A DNA stretch of 64,000 nt from Mytilisepta virgata (GCA_028015205.1 CM051516.1:58346230-58410229); one strand, 5' to 3'. Positions 1 to 12,099 are shown, counted from the stretch's first letter. Notes: generated by a model from the sequence alone, not told the origin. A program made the numbers and translations.

Positions 1-102
1 GAAATTTACTAGAGCCATAACTGGTGCCACATTAACAGATATTATGGCAAAAAGGAATCAGAAACCAGAAGTCAGAAAAGCACAGAGAGAACAGGCTATA
101 AG
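1..102 (+). CDS. RPL24: Ribosomal protein eL24 (RPL24), internal exon, cut by the window start
   Basis: Encodes part of large-subunit ribosomal protein eL24, a cytoplasmic 60S component. The reading frame starts at base 2 and gives 33 codons, including the family-typical stretches [20 protein letters not shown] and RKAQREQAI, which I recognise from animal RPL24. The exon ends at 102 with two bases of an Arg codon, followed by a GT donor at 103. Splicing to 364 restores that Arg, and the protein runs on through exons at 364-415 and 4163-4246. About 78 residues of a protein of about 157 are visible; the N-terminal half lies left of the window. No frameshift or stop is seen, so this looks like the functional, intron-containing gene rather than a processed copy. 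Confidence 0.96.
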
Positions 103-363
103 GTTAATTAAACAAATTTATTTCTAATTACATACTGATGTAATAGTGACAGTCAATTTTGAAGGAATTTTCTAAACTTTAAGGAGAGTATGAAAAACAT
201 GCATGCAAGTTACAAGTCAGGTGTTCTTATTACATTGACTGAGAACAGATTTTAGTTGGGTGGCTAAAGATGAATATGCAAAATATCAATTTACAAAGGT
301 TATGTACCAAAGGGGGTATAGTCATATTATAGATTTTAATTTGTATATGTGTTGTATTTGCAG

Positions 364-415
364 AGCTGCTAAGGAAAAACAGAAAGCAAAAGAGGCACAG
401 AAAAAGGCACAAAAG
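364..415 (+). CDS. RPL24: RPL24, penultimate coding exon
   Basis: A 52-nt exon after the acceptor 'tttgcag' (ends 363) and before the donor 'gtaatt' at 416. Its first base completes the Arg codon begun at 101-102; the next 17 codons read AAKEKQKAKEAQKKAQK, the Ala/Lys/Gln-rich C-terminal helix of eL24. It ends in phase 0, which matches the next exon at 4163. Confidence 0.94.
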
Positions 416-1673
416 GTAATTTTGCCATATATATATATAATATACATAATTTAAACATGATGTGAAATTGCACACACACTGTAGTCGCTATAAATAGAAG
501 AAAAGTTCAAACATTGTCACAAAGAAAGATAAATTTGATGTATGGAATTAAATAAGGGTAAACATGATTTAAAATGGGCCTTGAGACCTATTCATCAGAC
601 TGTAAAAATCCAGTGATCTTTGATAAATCGTGTATAACTAAAAGACTGAATTTAACTCTAAAAGAGAAAATTGACATAAAAAAATTTAATATCATTGATA
701 TAATATTTCAAAATGAAAGTAAATTGGATAATTTCGACATGAAATAAAGCCATATTTTACTCCAGGAACCAATTTCATTATTATAAATAAGTCAGTAAGG
801 CCAAAATAAAAAATTTGTATGTTTGCCTTAACGCGACCGACCTATTAAAAAGCCGCCGACTCAAAATCTTTTATTGCTCTTTTCAAAAAGATTTTTTTTA
901 TCGATGTCATTTTCAGAAAATGAAGCCGTCGTTGTTTCTTTTATTAATTTTGCGGTATTTTCGATATTCAATAAGTTTCGGGATTTCACATTTATTGAAC
1001 GATGAAGTCAATCTTTTGCAAAAATATGGATAGACGAATTCACGCTGTCGTCGCACCTGGTCATCATACAACGTGAATAATAAAAATTAAGCCGCTTGTC
1101 CAGAATTGTTCTTCTTCGGCTGCTTTTCAGTTAAATTCACCTGGAACTATGTGTTTGACAAGATCACTGATCCTGGTGATATTGATATGAGAAAAACTAA
1201 TAGCTTTTGACAGTGTCAAACAAACTTGATAAATCTGCTGCAGTATCTGAACCCGATTTTTATGATATATGTAATTCTTGATGTATGCCACTCATCATCT
1301 GTTTGATTTCTTTCAAGGTTCCCCATTCTAGATAGAGTACCAATTGGCAGTTGTATATCAAATGCCAGAGGGATAAAATTTATACCCAAGTTTCAAACCA
1401 TTGAATGGAAATATACATTGTAATTTGTATACCATAGTACATCAGTCTTTAAACTAGCACATACTTTGGACTGTCAGCTCTAAACCTCAATGTCCTTATA
1501 GCATGTATATGTAAAGTATGTCCATTTAATATATATAATTTCTATTGTTATAAAAATTGAAAGTTTTGAAATTGGTGATCAGTATTAAAAGCTTGAAAAA
1601 TCAATATCCAGGTATACCAATAGGCTATACATACAAAGTGGAGATTTTCATATTGCTCAAACATTGAACAATA
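416..1673. other. RPL24 last intron, 5' part
   Basis: AT-rich intron sequence with stops in all frames. I see no conserved exon, and I could not confirm a snoRNA (ribosomal protein introns often host them): no convincing paired C/D or H/ACA boxes were found by eye. Confidence 0.6.
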
Positions 1674-2523
1674 CTGTGGATTCATTTATTTTCGTGGATA
1701 CCAATTTTCGTGGATAGAGGAAAAAAGGCATTTCGTGGGATACCTAAATTCGTGGATTGCTGGCTTAGAAAAAAAATATAAAAAGTTGTTGAAATACTTA
1801 AATTCATGGCTTGGCACATCAGATATCATGAAAATACTGCGACAAAACGTGCCGATCAGACTTGATATTGTACAGTAAAGTACTGATTTAAAGCGCTCAT
1901 TAAACAAAAGTCTAACAAACAGATTCTTTAAATTTGTAACGGAACAATTAAAGCTTGTTATGAATTTAACAAGATTAACAAAATCCGTAATTATTTACTC
2001 ATTAGGATAAAGAGGTGTGAAATATATTGACAAAATTGCAATCACTTGTCACCAAATACCTCGGGGCATATACATACATATTTTTTAATCCGATTACCAT
2101 CAATAATTTCTGCTTTATTATCTTTTGACAAGATGTTTTTACTGTAATCTAGGAGAAAGTCTGTATTGTTTAGGTCTACTTAGGATTAAGATTTTTCTTG
2201 AATGTTTGAATAACAAAAGACCGGAAGTGAATTCTGCGACAATTTACACAATCAAAATCTTTTTAAAGAAAATTGTTTGAGCGTTTATGTGACAAAATTA
2301 CATGAAACACTGTATCCTCTGTGGATATAGCTAACTCATCATATGTCAGAATTCAAGTACATGCTGTAAAAACGCCATTGTTCAAAACTCCGCGGTTTCA
2401 AACTTCAGTGCATTTAAACTAGAGTAAAAATATTATTTTTCGTTGGATATTTAAATTCGTGGTTTACTTGGACCAACGAAAACCACGAAAATTGGTATAC
2501 AACGAATATTAATGAATCCACAG
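1674..2523. mobile_element. Nonautonomous TIR DNA element with TA target duplication
   Basis: The left end begins CTGTGGATTCATT and continues into TACCAATTTTCGTGG; the right end is its inverted complement, ending AATGAATCCACAG. Both ends are flanked by TA (1672-1673 and 2524-2525). The terminal match spans roughly 40 bp with small differences. The element is 850 bp and has no transposase-like reading frame, so it is a MITE-like passenger inside the RPL24 intron. A TA duplication is typical of Tc1/mariner-type elements, but the superfamily is inference. Confidence 0.75.
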
Positions 2524-2696
2524 TAATATGCCCTGCCAATTAGGTTGAGTAGCAAATAGTTTTTACATCCATTTGTCTGTTCATCCAACCATCACACATT
2601 TGGTTTTTGTCTATGAAGATGGGGGTCACACCTTTATGAAACTTGGTACATGTATGTACAGGTATTGTGAATTGGAAAAATAGTTTCACAAGCTTA

Positions 2697-2985
2697 TGCT
2701 AATCCTCAACCACTTGGCGGGTACAAGAGTGGCCCCTTTAGCGGCATTTCAGCCTACTCTTTTCAACATCTAGAGGAGAATCTTAACATGCTAAGGGTCT
2801 TGCTCTCCCTTAACACGGGACAGCCATTATTCGGCCCAATCCAACAGACAACTTAATTGAGACCAGCCTCTCAAATGGTGTCCCAAATTAATTCCCTGAA
2901 ATTTTCATCCCGAACTAGAATCGAACAATAGACCTTTGGCTTCGTAGTCCAATGTGCTAACCACTACACCAAGCCACTCTTTTAT
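2697..2985 (-). mobile_element. tRNA-derived SINE, reverse orientation
   Basis: On the - strand the sequence starts with a tRNA-like head containing an A-box-like 'TGGTGTAGTGGTTAGC' and a B-box-like 'GTTCGATTC' with matching spacing. A unique body follows, toward 2700. The segment 'cagcctactctttt' in the body recurs in the SINE at 24272-24594. The tail end is unclear, so the left boundary is approximate. Confidence 0.65.
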
Positions 2986-4162
2986 GAATACACTGTTCTG
3001 TGAACATTGTTAACATTTCAAAGCACACTGTCGTGATGTTCTCACACTTGTTCTTATTTTAATGTTTTGAAAGAAAATTAAACACTGAATAAAAATTTTA
3101 GTTCTTCATTCTTAAACAATGTTCTTAAAATAAATCATACAGCGTATACATGTTAAATCATGACAATACAAGATAAACACTGTGACCAATGTTAAATTTC
3201 AGCAAGTTAGCATTGTTGAAAAAAAGAACGATATATTTTCTTCTGAACAAAAAAAAAAAGCCTACCTACCTACCCACTGCTGCTGGTCATGGTTGGTTCA
3301 AACAAAAATGTTTTTAAGTGTGGCCTAAGTAACATTTATTGAATTTAAGACCAAACAGTGATCTGTCATCAATGAATATATGAACAAAACAACAACTAAA
3401 GTTAATACAGAAAATTATATACATAAAAATAAAAGCATTTACATTTGATATCACAGGTGAGTAAGATTGTTTGAGCAATCCACATATATTTATGTTATAA
3501 ATTCTGTTTCTTGTTCTGATTAACTTCATACATATTACTCACACCTATATATCTATATATCTAAATCATGTTATTAGTCCCCCATAGGCAGCGCCGAAGG
3601 GGACTAAAGGTTTGCATTCTGTCAGTCTGTTTATCAGTCACACTACAGTTTTCCCGATTTTTTTTAGAAACCATTTAACCTTCTGATCTTATTTTTGGTA
3701 TGTGAGCTGTTACAGATCAAGTTTGAGTTTCATGATGACCAGACAATTATTGTCTTCAAAAAGAGTGCTCTTTGCAGACTTATGAAAAATGTTGACAATT
3801 CTGGATGACCCCTAGATCTCCTTACTTTTCATCATATTCTTGATAAATTTGCTTTTTTCTGCAGCACCTTGTTTGCCTATAGGCTCAAACATAATTGCAA
3901 AATAAAACTGTTGGTAAAAAAGCTTGTAAACAGATTAAAACAAATGACAAAAGGTTGGTGAACTGTCAAATAATAGATTCAGCTATTTGGTCTTCCCAGC
4001 CACATGTTATTTGCACAGAACGTGAATTAATTCTTTTTAAAAACTAATTTTTTAACAGACACTAAAGAATATAAGGAAACATTTATTTGGTTGTATGCAT
4101 GTCCTTGATGGTGACACATCAATTTTTCCCTTCTATGAATTGATACTGTCTTTGTGTTACAG
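2986..4162. other. RPL24 last intron, 3' part
   Basis: AT-rich intron with a CCTACC-type repeat fragment near 3260-3285 and a short piece of an 'aggggactaaagg' bivalve repeat near 3580. No coding exon or RNA gene is supported. Confidence 0.5.
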
Positions 4163-4246
4163 GCTTCTGCACCTAAAGTGAAAGGACAGGTCAAAGCAAC
4201 TAGACAAGCACCTGCAGCCAAACCACGTGTTGGTGGAAAACGATAA
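4163..4246 (+). CDS. RPL24: RPL24, last coding exon with stop
   Basis: After the acceptor 'tgttacag' (ends 4162) there are 27 codons and TAA at 4244-4246. The end 'KPRVGGKR' is the conserved C-terminus of animal eL24 and fixes the identity of the gene. A canonical AATAAA is not present shortly downstream; 'aataca' near 4318 is a possible weak polyadenylation signal. A repeat of the GCTCACCTGG family begins about 125 bp after the stop. Confidence 0.95.
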   Translation, partial: ASAPKVKGQVKATRQAPAAKPRVGGKR

Positions 4247-4372
4247 TTATTTAATACAGACATGTGGTGTACCAAATTGTTTGTTGTCATTTGTATAGAA
4301 TTTAATGTCTGCAATCAAAATACAATAAGCCAAGGTTTCCCTGTGGTTTGATAAATTGCCTCCCCCCCTTTT

Positions 4373-5577
4373 TTAGCTCACCTGGCCAGAAGGGCCATGT
4401 GAGGTTATGCCATCACTTTACGTCCGTCGGCGTTGTCGTCTTCGTAAACTATTTCAAGAATCTTCTCCTCTGAAACTACTGAGCAAAATACCTTCAAACT
4501 TTAATTGAATGTTCCTTAGGGTATCTAGTTTATAAATTGTATCCAAAGTTTTGATCCATCAACAAACATGGCTGCCATTTCTAAAAATAGAACATAGGGG
4601 TCAAATGCAGTTTTTGGCTTATATCTCGAAAACCTAAGCATTTAGAGCTAAACTGACAGGGTAAAAATGTTCAACCGGTCAAGATCTACCAGCCATGAAA
4701 TTTTCAGATGAATTGGACAACCCTTTGTTGGGTTATTGCCCCTGAATTGTTAATTTTAAGGAAATTTTGCAGTTTTAGGTTATCTTGAATATAATAAAAG
4801 ATAGACAAACTGTACACAACAAAAATGTTCAGCAAATTCAGATCTACAAATAAGTCAACATGACCAAAATCGTCAATTGACCCCTTATAGTAGTTATTGC
4901 CCATGAAAGATTATTTACATGTAAACAGAAAATAATGGTCTGACATTGTCACAGATGTTTAGGGCGTGACTTGAAATAAATTAAATGGTGGCAGTACAAG
5001 TAAAATGGAGCATCATGGTCATTGAAAAATTCCATAGCAACCGATGAAAAAATCCCTCGCTACAGATGAAAAAGTCCCTGGCAACCATGTATATTTGGAT
5101 TAACGACCTTATAATTTACCTATACAAGTCAAAAAGAAAGGTCATTGAAAAAGTCCATAGCAACCGATGAAAAAGTTCCTAGCAACCATATATATTTCGG
5201 TTCAGGACCGTACAATTTACCTGTTCAAGTCAAAATTGAAGGTCAGGAGTCAATGCCATTGAAAAGGGCCATAGCAACCGATGAAAAAGTCCCTAGCAAC
5301 CATATATATTTAGGTTAAGGACTTTAAAATTTACCTGTACAAGTCAAAAAGAAAGGTCAAGAGTCAATGCCATTGAAAAAGTCCATAGCAACCGATGAAA
5401 AATTCCTAGCAACCATATCTTTTTGGTTCAGGATTCTATATTTTAGCTGTTCAGGTAAATATTAAGGGGAAAATTGTGACGGTATACATTAAATAGCAAA
5501 AATAATCATTGATGCAAGATCTACTGGTACACAAAAGATAACAGGTGAGTGATTCAGGCTCTTGGGAGGCTCTTGTT
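4373..5577 (-). mobile_element. GCTCACCTGG-family nonautonomous element, internal tandem array
   Basis: Bounded by 'tagctcacctggcc' on the left and 'aggtgagtgattcaggctc...aggctcttgtt' on the right, the inverted orientation of the element at 36382-38306. Both ends can fold into hairpins (GGCC-loop-GGCC near the left end, GAGCC/GGCTC near the right). No coding capacity. Copies of this family occur seven times in the window. Confidence 0.7.
5010..5450. repeat. Tandem repeat, ~114-123 bp, four units
   Basis: The phrase 'ccatagcaaccgatgaaaaa' recurs at about 5032, 5155, 5269 and 5383, with 'agcaaccatat' following in each unit. Units differ by small indels. The array lies inside the 4373-5577 element. 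Confidence 0.85.
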
Positions 5578-5626
5578 TTTTTTTCTTATGGTTAATCTAT
5601 GGTTGAATTTATACCTTTTCTAATTG

Positions 5627-6398
5627 TCCCTCTGCCGCAACAGGGTGCGGGGGACATAGAAATTCCGGGCATCCGTCCGACATTCTAAGCGCTCTCACGC
5701 CTACAAACCTTAATGGATTTTATTTAAATTTATATCATAGTTGTGATTTAGTATTATCTCCGTCAAATTTAAATTTCAGTGCCGTACCATTATTGTGTTG
5801 CCTGCGGAACACATGGTCAACACACAGGGATCACTATCTGTCGTCTTGCATACTAGTCGCACTTTCCTTCTATCCTCAACTACTCGTAAACCGCTCAAAG
5901 GAATTTGATGAAACTTTCTTTGTGCATTGACCGTAATGCACAGGTGTGCATATAGATTTCATTTTTAGAAAATTTTTAATTTTTTTTTGTAAAAATTGAC
6001 ATGTTTAAAAAAGGGGGGGTCAAAACTTCCATCCACAACTACTCCATAACCGCTCAAAGCAATTTGATGAAACTTTCTCTGTGCATTAACCTTAATGCAA
6101 AGGCGTGCATATATATTTCCTTTTTAGAAAATTTTAATATCTTTTGTAAAAATTGACATCCGCAGTCGACACATGTCTTCCTTGGAAGACTCACACATTT
6201 TTTTTTCTTGGAGTTATTGCCCTTTGAGCTCTGAAAATATTTTCAATTTTTCATGTCGGCGCTCATGCCTACAAACCTTAATGGATTTTATTTTTCCCTG
6301 CTGCAAAGCGGTGCGGGGACATAGAAATGCTGGCTGTCCATGCATCCGTCCATCCGACATTGTAAGCGCTCTCATGCATACATTTCTTAATGAATTTT
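5627..6398. repeat. GCGGGGGACAT repeat elements with ~166-bp internal units
   Basis: Starts with 'ctgccgcaacagggtgcggggg' (5631 onward) and contains two near-copies of 'ccgctcaaag.aatttgatgaaactttct.tgtgcatt' at about 5892 and 6052. A second start of the same family ('tgctgcaaagcggtgcgggg') lies near 6300. The same unit recurs inverted at 29690-30030. Boundaries are approximate. Confidence 0.6.
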
Positions 6399-6960
6399 TA
6401 GCTCACCTGGCCTAAAAGGCCATCTGAGCTATTCTCATCACATTATGCGTCCGTTCTCATCGTAAACTTTTCACATTTTCAATATGGCTGCCATGGTCGG
6501 ACATATTTAACCTTGGACCTTATGGAAATTTTAACATTTTTGTTATCACTTCTGTGACCATGAGTCCAATTTGAACCAACTTTGGTGGAATGGTCCTTGG
6601 GTGGCCCCTTTTAAAATGTGTTCGGTTTCCCCCGAACGCCATCCAACATAGCCGCCATGGCTGGACTTAGTATAACATTGAGCCTATTGGAATTTTACTT
6701 TTTCGTCAACTCCTCTGAAACCACTGAGCCAGTTTGAACCAAACTTTGGTGTAATGGTCCTTCGGTGACCCCCTTCCAAAATTATGTCTGGCATCCCTGA
6801 CTCCCAACCAACATGGCTGCTGTTACTAAAAGTAGAAAAAAGTGGGGATGAATTTAAAAAATCTATGGAACTACAAGGCCATTTGCAACCAAACTTGACA
6901 GTAGTGGTCCTTAGGAGGTTCTCATTCAGAAATATGACCCGGACTTGATAGCCTCTAATT
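6399..6960 (-). mobile_element. GCTCACCTGG-family element, truncated copy
   Basis: Begins 'tagctcacctggcctaaaaggcc' and carries the family's 'aatatggctgcc' and 'gaaccaaactttggtg.aatggtcctt' units. The opposite AACAAGAGGCTC end is missing, so the copy is incomplete. Confidence 0.6.
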
Positions 6961-7032
6961 TTGTTGGGGTTATTACCACGTGGCGGGGGACATTGGAACG
7001 CTGTTCTTTTCTGTTGGTAACTACGGGATTAC

Positions 7033-8052
7033 CAGTCCATAGACTTACCCAAAAACACCCAAAATTACCCAAAAACACCAAAAAACACCCAAAAACTACC
7101 AAAAAATAATTAAATTATGGAATAAAAATTAAAGATTTATTTTCTATGTAAGTTTTTATTTGTTTTTTTTTCAATAAAATAGGTAGAAATCATTATATTT
7201 GCCCTGTATATTCGTATTTTTACTATCCAGTGCAAGAACGATAACTCAGTAAGATGTCATTGAATATTAAGATCTTCTGATTTTATAATTTTATAAAATT
7301 ATTGGAAATTTCGAGGAAAAAAATTTCCTTTAGGATTTAAATTTTTGATAATTAAAGAACCTTTGTGAGCACGCTCACATACCCCACGTCTTCATATTGT
7401 CACTGGAGAAACAAAATCTCACTTCACAAGTAAAATGAACACAATCAAATGCTTACCTTCACATATTTATCCTAATTTGAATGGCAGCATGTTGGGAAAT
7501 TTAAATTCCAAGCGAGAAGAGTCAACAGTAATAGTATAATGAGGCAAATAATTTCAAAGGGGCGTAACGCCTGGAAAAAAATTGAATCGTAATTTCCTCT
7601 CGATATGCACATCTACGTAGTATGTCCTTATGACCTGAAAAGGTTTCATGGAATTCTGTTGTGTGGTTTGAGATGAGTTGCGATGACAAGCTGTTGCAGT
7701 AGTACATTAAAGTAAATAAGTTCAAAGGGGCGTAACTCCTAGAAAAAAATTGAATCGCAATTTCCTGTCGATATGCACATCTACGTAGTATGTCCTTATT
7801 ATCTGAAAAGGTTTCATGAAATTCTGTTGTGTGGTTTGAGAGGAGTTGCGATGACAAACTGTTGCAGTAGTACATTAAAGTAAATAAGTTCAAAGGGGCG
7901 TAACTCCTAGAAAAAAATTGAATCGCAATTTCCTGTCGATATCACAACTACATAGTATGTCCTTATTATCTAAAAAGGTTTCGTGAAATTCTGTTGTGTG
8001 GTTTGAGAGGAGTTGCGATGACAAGAAACATGACAGACGGACGGGTCAAAAC

Positions 8053-8093
<41 letters not shown>

Positions 8094-9181
8094 TAAAATT
8101 TATTTATATACAACCATACCGAAAGATCAAAGGTTAATAATTGCTTTAATAATTTTGTAATTGACGCTCGTCTATCATTCATCTAATTACTTACGACTAC
8201 TTGTTTACAAACAATCGTTTCCTTTTTTTAATTGAAAGCAATTATTTTTTGTGCTAGTTGCTAGTCAAAACAGAGTTTACAGTACCTAACTCATTTAACT
8301 CGGTGTTATTATCAGTAGACCATACGAGTCTTTCCCGTAGACGGGAATAATTTCTTTGTCATCTCTTTGTCATGTTTATATTGAAATTGTTTTTGTGTAG
8401 TTCAGTGTTTTGTTGTTTCTAACTCCACGCAAACACCCTGCTATCTTTGTTTGTATCTTTATATAAACGTTGACTAGCTTTTAGAGTGGTGTTGGTGTTC
8501 ATGCTTTTTTGCAGTATGATTCATCTGTATTCGATATACTGTCAGCAAATTACAAACAAGAAAACAAATGTAAACGACATCGAAGGTTTAATACAAAAAC
8601 ACATTAAGTTGTATTCCTATACTCCATAATTTTGTTCTTTCTTTCTTTTTTTGTAAATTTATTTATAATTTTTGCTTGTCCTTTCTACCCTTTTATTATA
8701 TTTGCAACGGTACTACAGAAAAACAAATTGATCATTAATTCATAATCGGATTATTGACTTTCAACAAAGAGAATTTGCCTAGAAGCTGTTTGAATATAAA
8801 ACGCATGTCATACTGTTATCCATACCAATAATTTAAATAAAAACGATTACTTTGACGGGAAAATAAAATCCTTTATTTAATAAAATTAAAAATATTCTTT
8901 TTTATTATTTAGGGCTGTCGAATGATTTTATAACTTTTTTTGTAAAGCAACGTACAGAGTTATCGTTCTTGCACGGGATAGTAAAAATACGAATATACTG
9001 GGCAAATATAATAATTTCTACCTGTTTTATTAAAAAAAAAACAAAACAAAAAATTATATAGAAAATAAATCTTATTTTTTATTCCATAATTTTATTGTTT
9101 TTTGGTGTTTTTGGGTAGTTTTTGGGTGTTTTGGGGTGTTTTTGGGTAGTTTTGGGTGTTTTTGGGTAAGTCTATGGACCC
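7033..9181. mobile_element. Long-TIR nonautonomous DNA element (MULE-like) with 9-bp target duplication
   Basis: The first ~220 bp (7033-~7255) and the last ~225 bp (~8955-9181) are inverted copies. Outermost shared bases are GTCCATAGACTTACCC, then a run of CCCAAAAACA-type repeats, an A/T-rich block, and 'agtgcaagaacgataactc'. The sequence 'cgggattac' flanks both sides exactly (7024-7032 and 9182-9190). A 9-bp duplication with TIRs of hundreds of bp fits Mutator-like elements, but no transposase is encoded, so the superfamily is inferred. The interior holds a 168-bp tandem array. Confidence 0.75.
7540..8095. repeat. 168-bp tandem array ending in a hairpin, inside the long-TIR element
   Basis: Three copies of a 168-bp unit begin 'ttcaaaggggcgtaac' (the CGTAAC core at 7563, 7731 and 7899) and include 'cacatctacgtagtatgtcc'. 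The array ends with a stem-loop built from 'ccgcaactcgttgcg' and the phrase 'ggggtataaat'. That layout is the usual end of a short bivalve array element, so this is probably an older insertion nested in the 7033-9181 element. The open frame across the array on the - strand is a translated repeat, not a gene. Confidence 0.8.
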
Positions 9182-9190
9182 CGGGATTAC

Positions 9191-11334
9191 AGTAGAACTT
9201 AAATGGCTCAAACACCAATGAGCAGTCGACATCTGTTACCGCGACGTATGTTATGAAAATTTGCCAGAACCGTACGTATATGAGTTGTATAGCTGATCAT
9301 TACCATGAAATATTTCTTACTTAAAGTTTAACAGGTTAATCACTATTAACAGTTATCATCATATGTTTATTAAATTTACCATGTTAACGGTACATATTTA
9401 CCTGTCAGACTCGTCTGTTTTTATCGGTGTCTTCACGTTTCTCCCACTTTAATTATTTGTTTATACAGAAGTAAATTTACCTTACCTGTAATCACTTGTA
9501 CAGTGCAATCTGTGTAATTGAGCCATTATTGAAATATACATAAAAGTCTTTAACTTTATTTGATTAGCAAATATTAAATAAATAAACATACAACATTAAA
9601 TCGTTTTTCGTTTTAACACAAGCAGCACAAAAAAATTTAATTATTAAGAAGCACAAAAAAGTAATGTCAAATGACTCAATACAGGAATACACTAAATGTT
9701 GAAAAAGCACTAAATTCGTCAGTTATCCATGTGGAGAAAAAAGCTGGCTTGGTCGGCAAACTCTTGTACGGTAAGTTCCTGTTGCAAAAAACGGTGCTTA
9801 AGGGTGGAAAGTCTGTTGTTGATGTTCCTATACTTAAGTTGTGGTCGCTGAGTTCCTCCTGCTGCAATATGTATTTGGTTGGCTTCGGTGTTGGCTTGCT
9901 CAAATATATACTTCTTTATATGCAGATATATGGTCAGCTTGAGAATCAATACGTGAATGAAGCTGTAGTAGTAGTAGTAAGTGAGTTTGGAAGGCGACTT
10001 TCCAATTCTTGAATATCTTATAATCTGTATTAAAATAATACACTGTATATCTCTTGTATTTAGTTATTTATTGTTACGTAATTTTGTGGAAGATTTGGTG
10101 AGTTTTTGAGTTACCAACTTAAACAATTCTTAGATTGAAAGTAAATGATTTAATTGTAAGAGTGTAAGGACTAATTTATTCATGTGTTTTGTAGAAAATT
10201 TGTGATGGTATTTTATCAAATCAACATCACTTTATTTGTGTGGTATGTACTATATACTTTGTAGTGGTGACAAACTCTGCTGATATAGGTATGGAAGGCA
10301 CTGTGGCCTCCGTTTTCCCTACGCTTTATAAAGATCTCAATTCTCTTTGCCTATCTTCCCTATAGAAAACCTAATGTATTAAAAAAAAAAAAAAAAAAAA
10401 ACTACTAATTTTGTCTTTCCGCAGTTTGGGTTACTTCCCCTTTATCAGTGTAGATCGCTGGAAGATTTATGTTATCTATGAAGCTATGAAGCTGTACATG
10501 TAGCTTCGACCTTGTATATCTGTACTGATATCTACTCACCGTGTTTAGCAAAGCTTTCAACTCTTCAGTTTCTTTGACGTTCGAAATCGACTCACTTTGT
10601 TATCCAAAGCTTTGCCACTGTTCAGTTATAAGGATAGCTTTTACTATAAGCTTGGACTGTTCATTTAGAAGGTGAACTTAAACGTAAGCTTGGACTTGTC
10701 AGTTCATGTTGTATAATATTAAAATCACGCTGTCATATAAATATTCTTTTTTAATTCCAGCAATATAGTTAACTTAATATCTTATGTTTTTCTTTTATCT
10801 TCAAAGAAAAAAAAGAAAAAAACCTTAATGTTCAATTACTTGCTAAAACTTATTCATTAATGATGCATTCAAGAATATTTTTTTATATTTTTCTTTTAAG
10901 ATAATGATACTTCTTTTTATTTGTATTTTATTTATTATTATTATTGGTCTTTTTACTAGGGTATTGGTAATATTATATTTTATAATCTACACACTGGCAG
11001 GATCTACTGTACTTTGTCAATATAAACAACTTTAATTGCAATAAAAACAATACGTGGGAGAAACCTTAATTAGGTAATTAAAAGTGGGAGAAACGTGATT
11101 AAACCGTTTTTATCACACCTGTAATTGGTACATGCATACCTGTAAATATTAAAGTTTGACTTTTCTGTGATAAAATACAAAATTTTTGTTTGATTTTTGG
11201 AGAAATCGATGCTCAAGAAATGGGCTTATTTTAACATGAAATTAAAGGGAGTAATTGACAGGACTTTTAAAAATAGTTCAAGCCATCGGTGGTGTTTAAG
11301 AGATCCGAGTTGAAGCTACCTTAGTTCGACTGTG
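9191..11334. mobile_element. Candidate TIR element (weakly supported)
   Basis: The left end reads CAGTAGAACTTAA and the right end, inverted, CAGTCGAACTAAGG. A second, better inverted match lies inside: 'cacgtttctcccacttt' near 9434 and its complement near 11080-11098. No convincing target duplication is visible because the 7033-9181 element abuts the left end. No protein domain was recognised inside; an open frame at 9671-10012 has no features I can name. The stretch 10030-11050 is AT-rich filler with a poly(A) run at 10381-10400. Confidence 0.35.
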
Positions 11335-11350
11335 TATGGAAAAGTTTTTT

Positions 11351-11726
11351 GTCCCCCGCCGCAACGCAATGGTCTGCGTCTGTCCGTCACAATTGTGGAC
11401 GCATCTCCTCTGAGACCGCTGATCTGATCACGTTTAAATTTTGTAGGATCGTTAGTCACCTTTTGTACTTGATCCTATCGCACCTCAATTTTGATTCGAC
11501 AAATTTTACGGGAGTTATGGGACTTAAATTTTTGTGCATGTGACACTATAGGAACACTTTGTGGACGCAACTCGATCGGATTTAGTTAAAATTTTGTAGG
11601 ATTGTAAGTCACCACATGTACTTGATCCTATCCCTCCATTTCAATAATACACATTTTGTATCTCTTGTGGGGCTTCGACTTTTCTCTGCGGCGGGGGACA
11701 TATGGCTACGTGTAGCAATCTTGTTT
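11351..11726. mobile_element. GCGGGGGACAT-family short element with inverted ends
   Basis: Left GTCCCCCGCCGC (11351-11362) is the exact inverted complement of GCGGCGGGGGAC (11688-11699). The right side continues 'atatggctacgtgtagcaatcttgtt', also seen at 34980-35005. Internal units with 'ttgtaggat.gt.agtcacc' repeat at about 11441 and 11594. Noncoding. Confidence 0.65.
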
Positions 11727-12099
11727 TGTTGGTAAGTAACGCTCAGTTTATATTACTATACTAAGTTATTTGAGTAAAATTTCATGTTTAGAGTGATAAA
11801 TTCTGGGATCATGATGCATTGTTGGTTTTTGAACAGTGGGAAATAAGCTACTATACACCATAATATTGATAAGAGTGAAATTCTACAGTCGGAAGTTGTG
11901 TACCATGGGATAAAAGGTTTTAGACTTTCATTTAGCAGTGAATTTCATGTAGTTCTGAATCTGATACATTGATTACAATTTAAGTTGTGATAGGTTGTCA
12001 TTCTAGTTTGGAACAGAGCTCCCAGCAAGCGTTTTTACTAGTGTATCGCTTGACAAGGATTATCAGATTTACTTTTCAAGGCATTAGGGCTCTCTTGCT

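Noticed and set aside
7522..7893. 123-residue open frame on the - strand
   Set aside because: It is the 168-bp tandem repeat read through; the protein repeats itself and has no motif.
9671..10012. 113-residue frame on the + strand with overlapping frames on the - strand
   Set aside because: No recognisable domain, frames open on both strands, within a repeat region; kept only as a mention in the TIR candidate.
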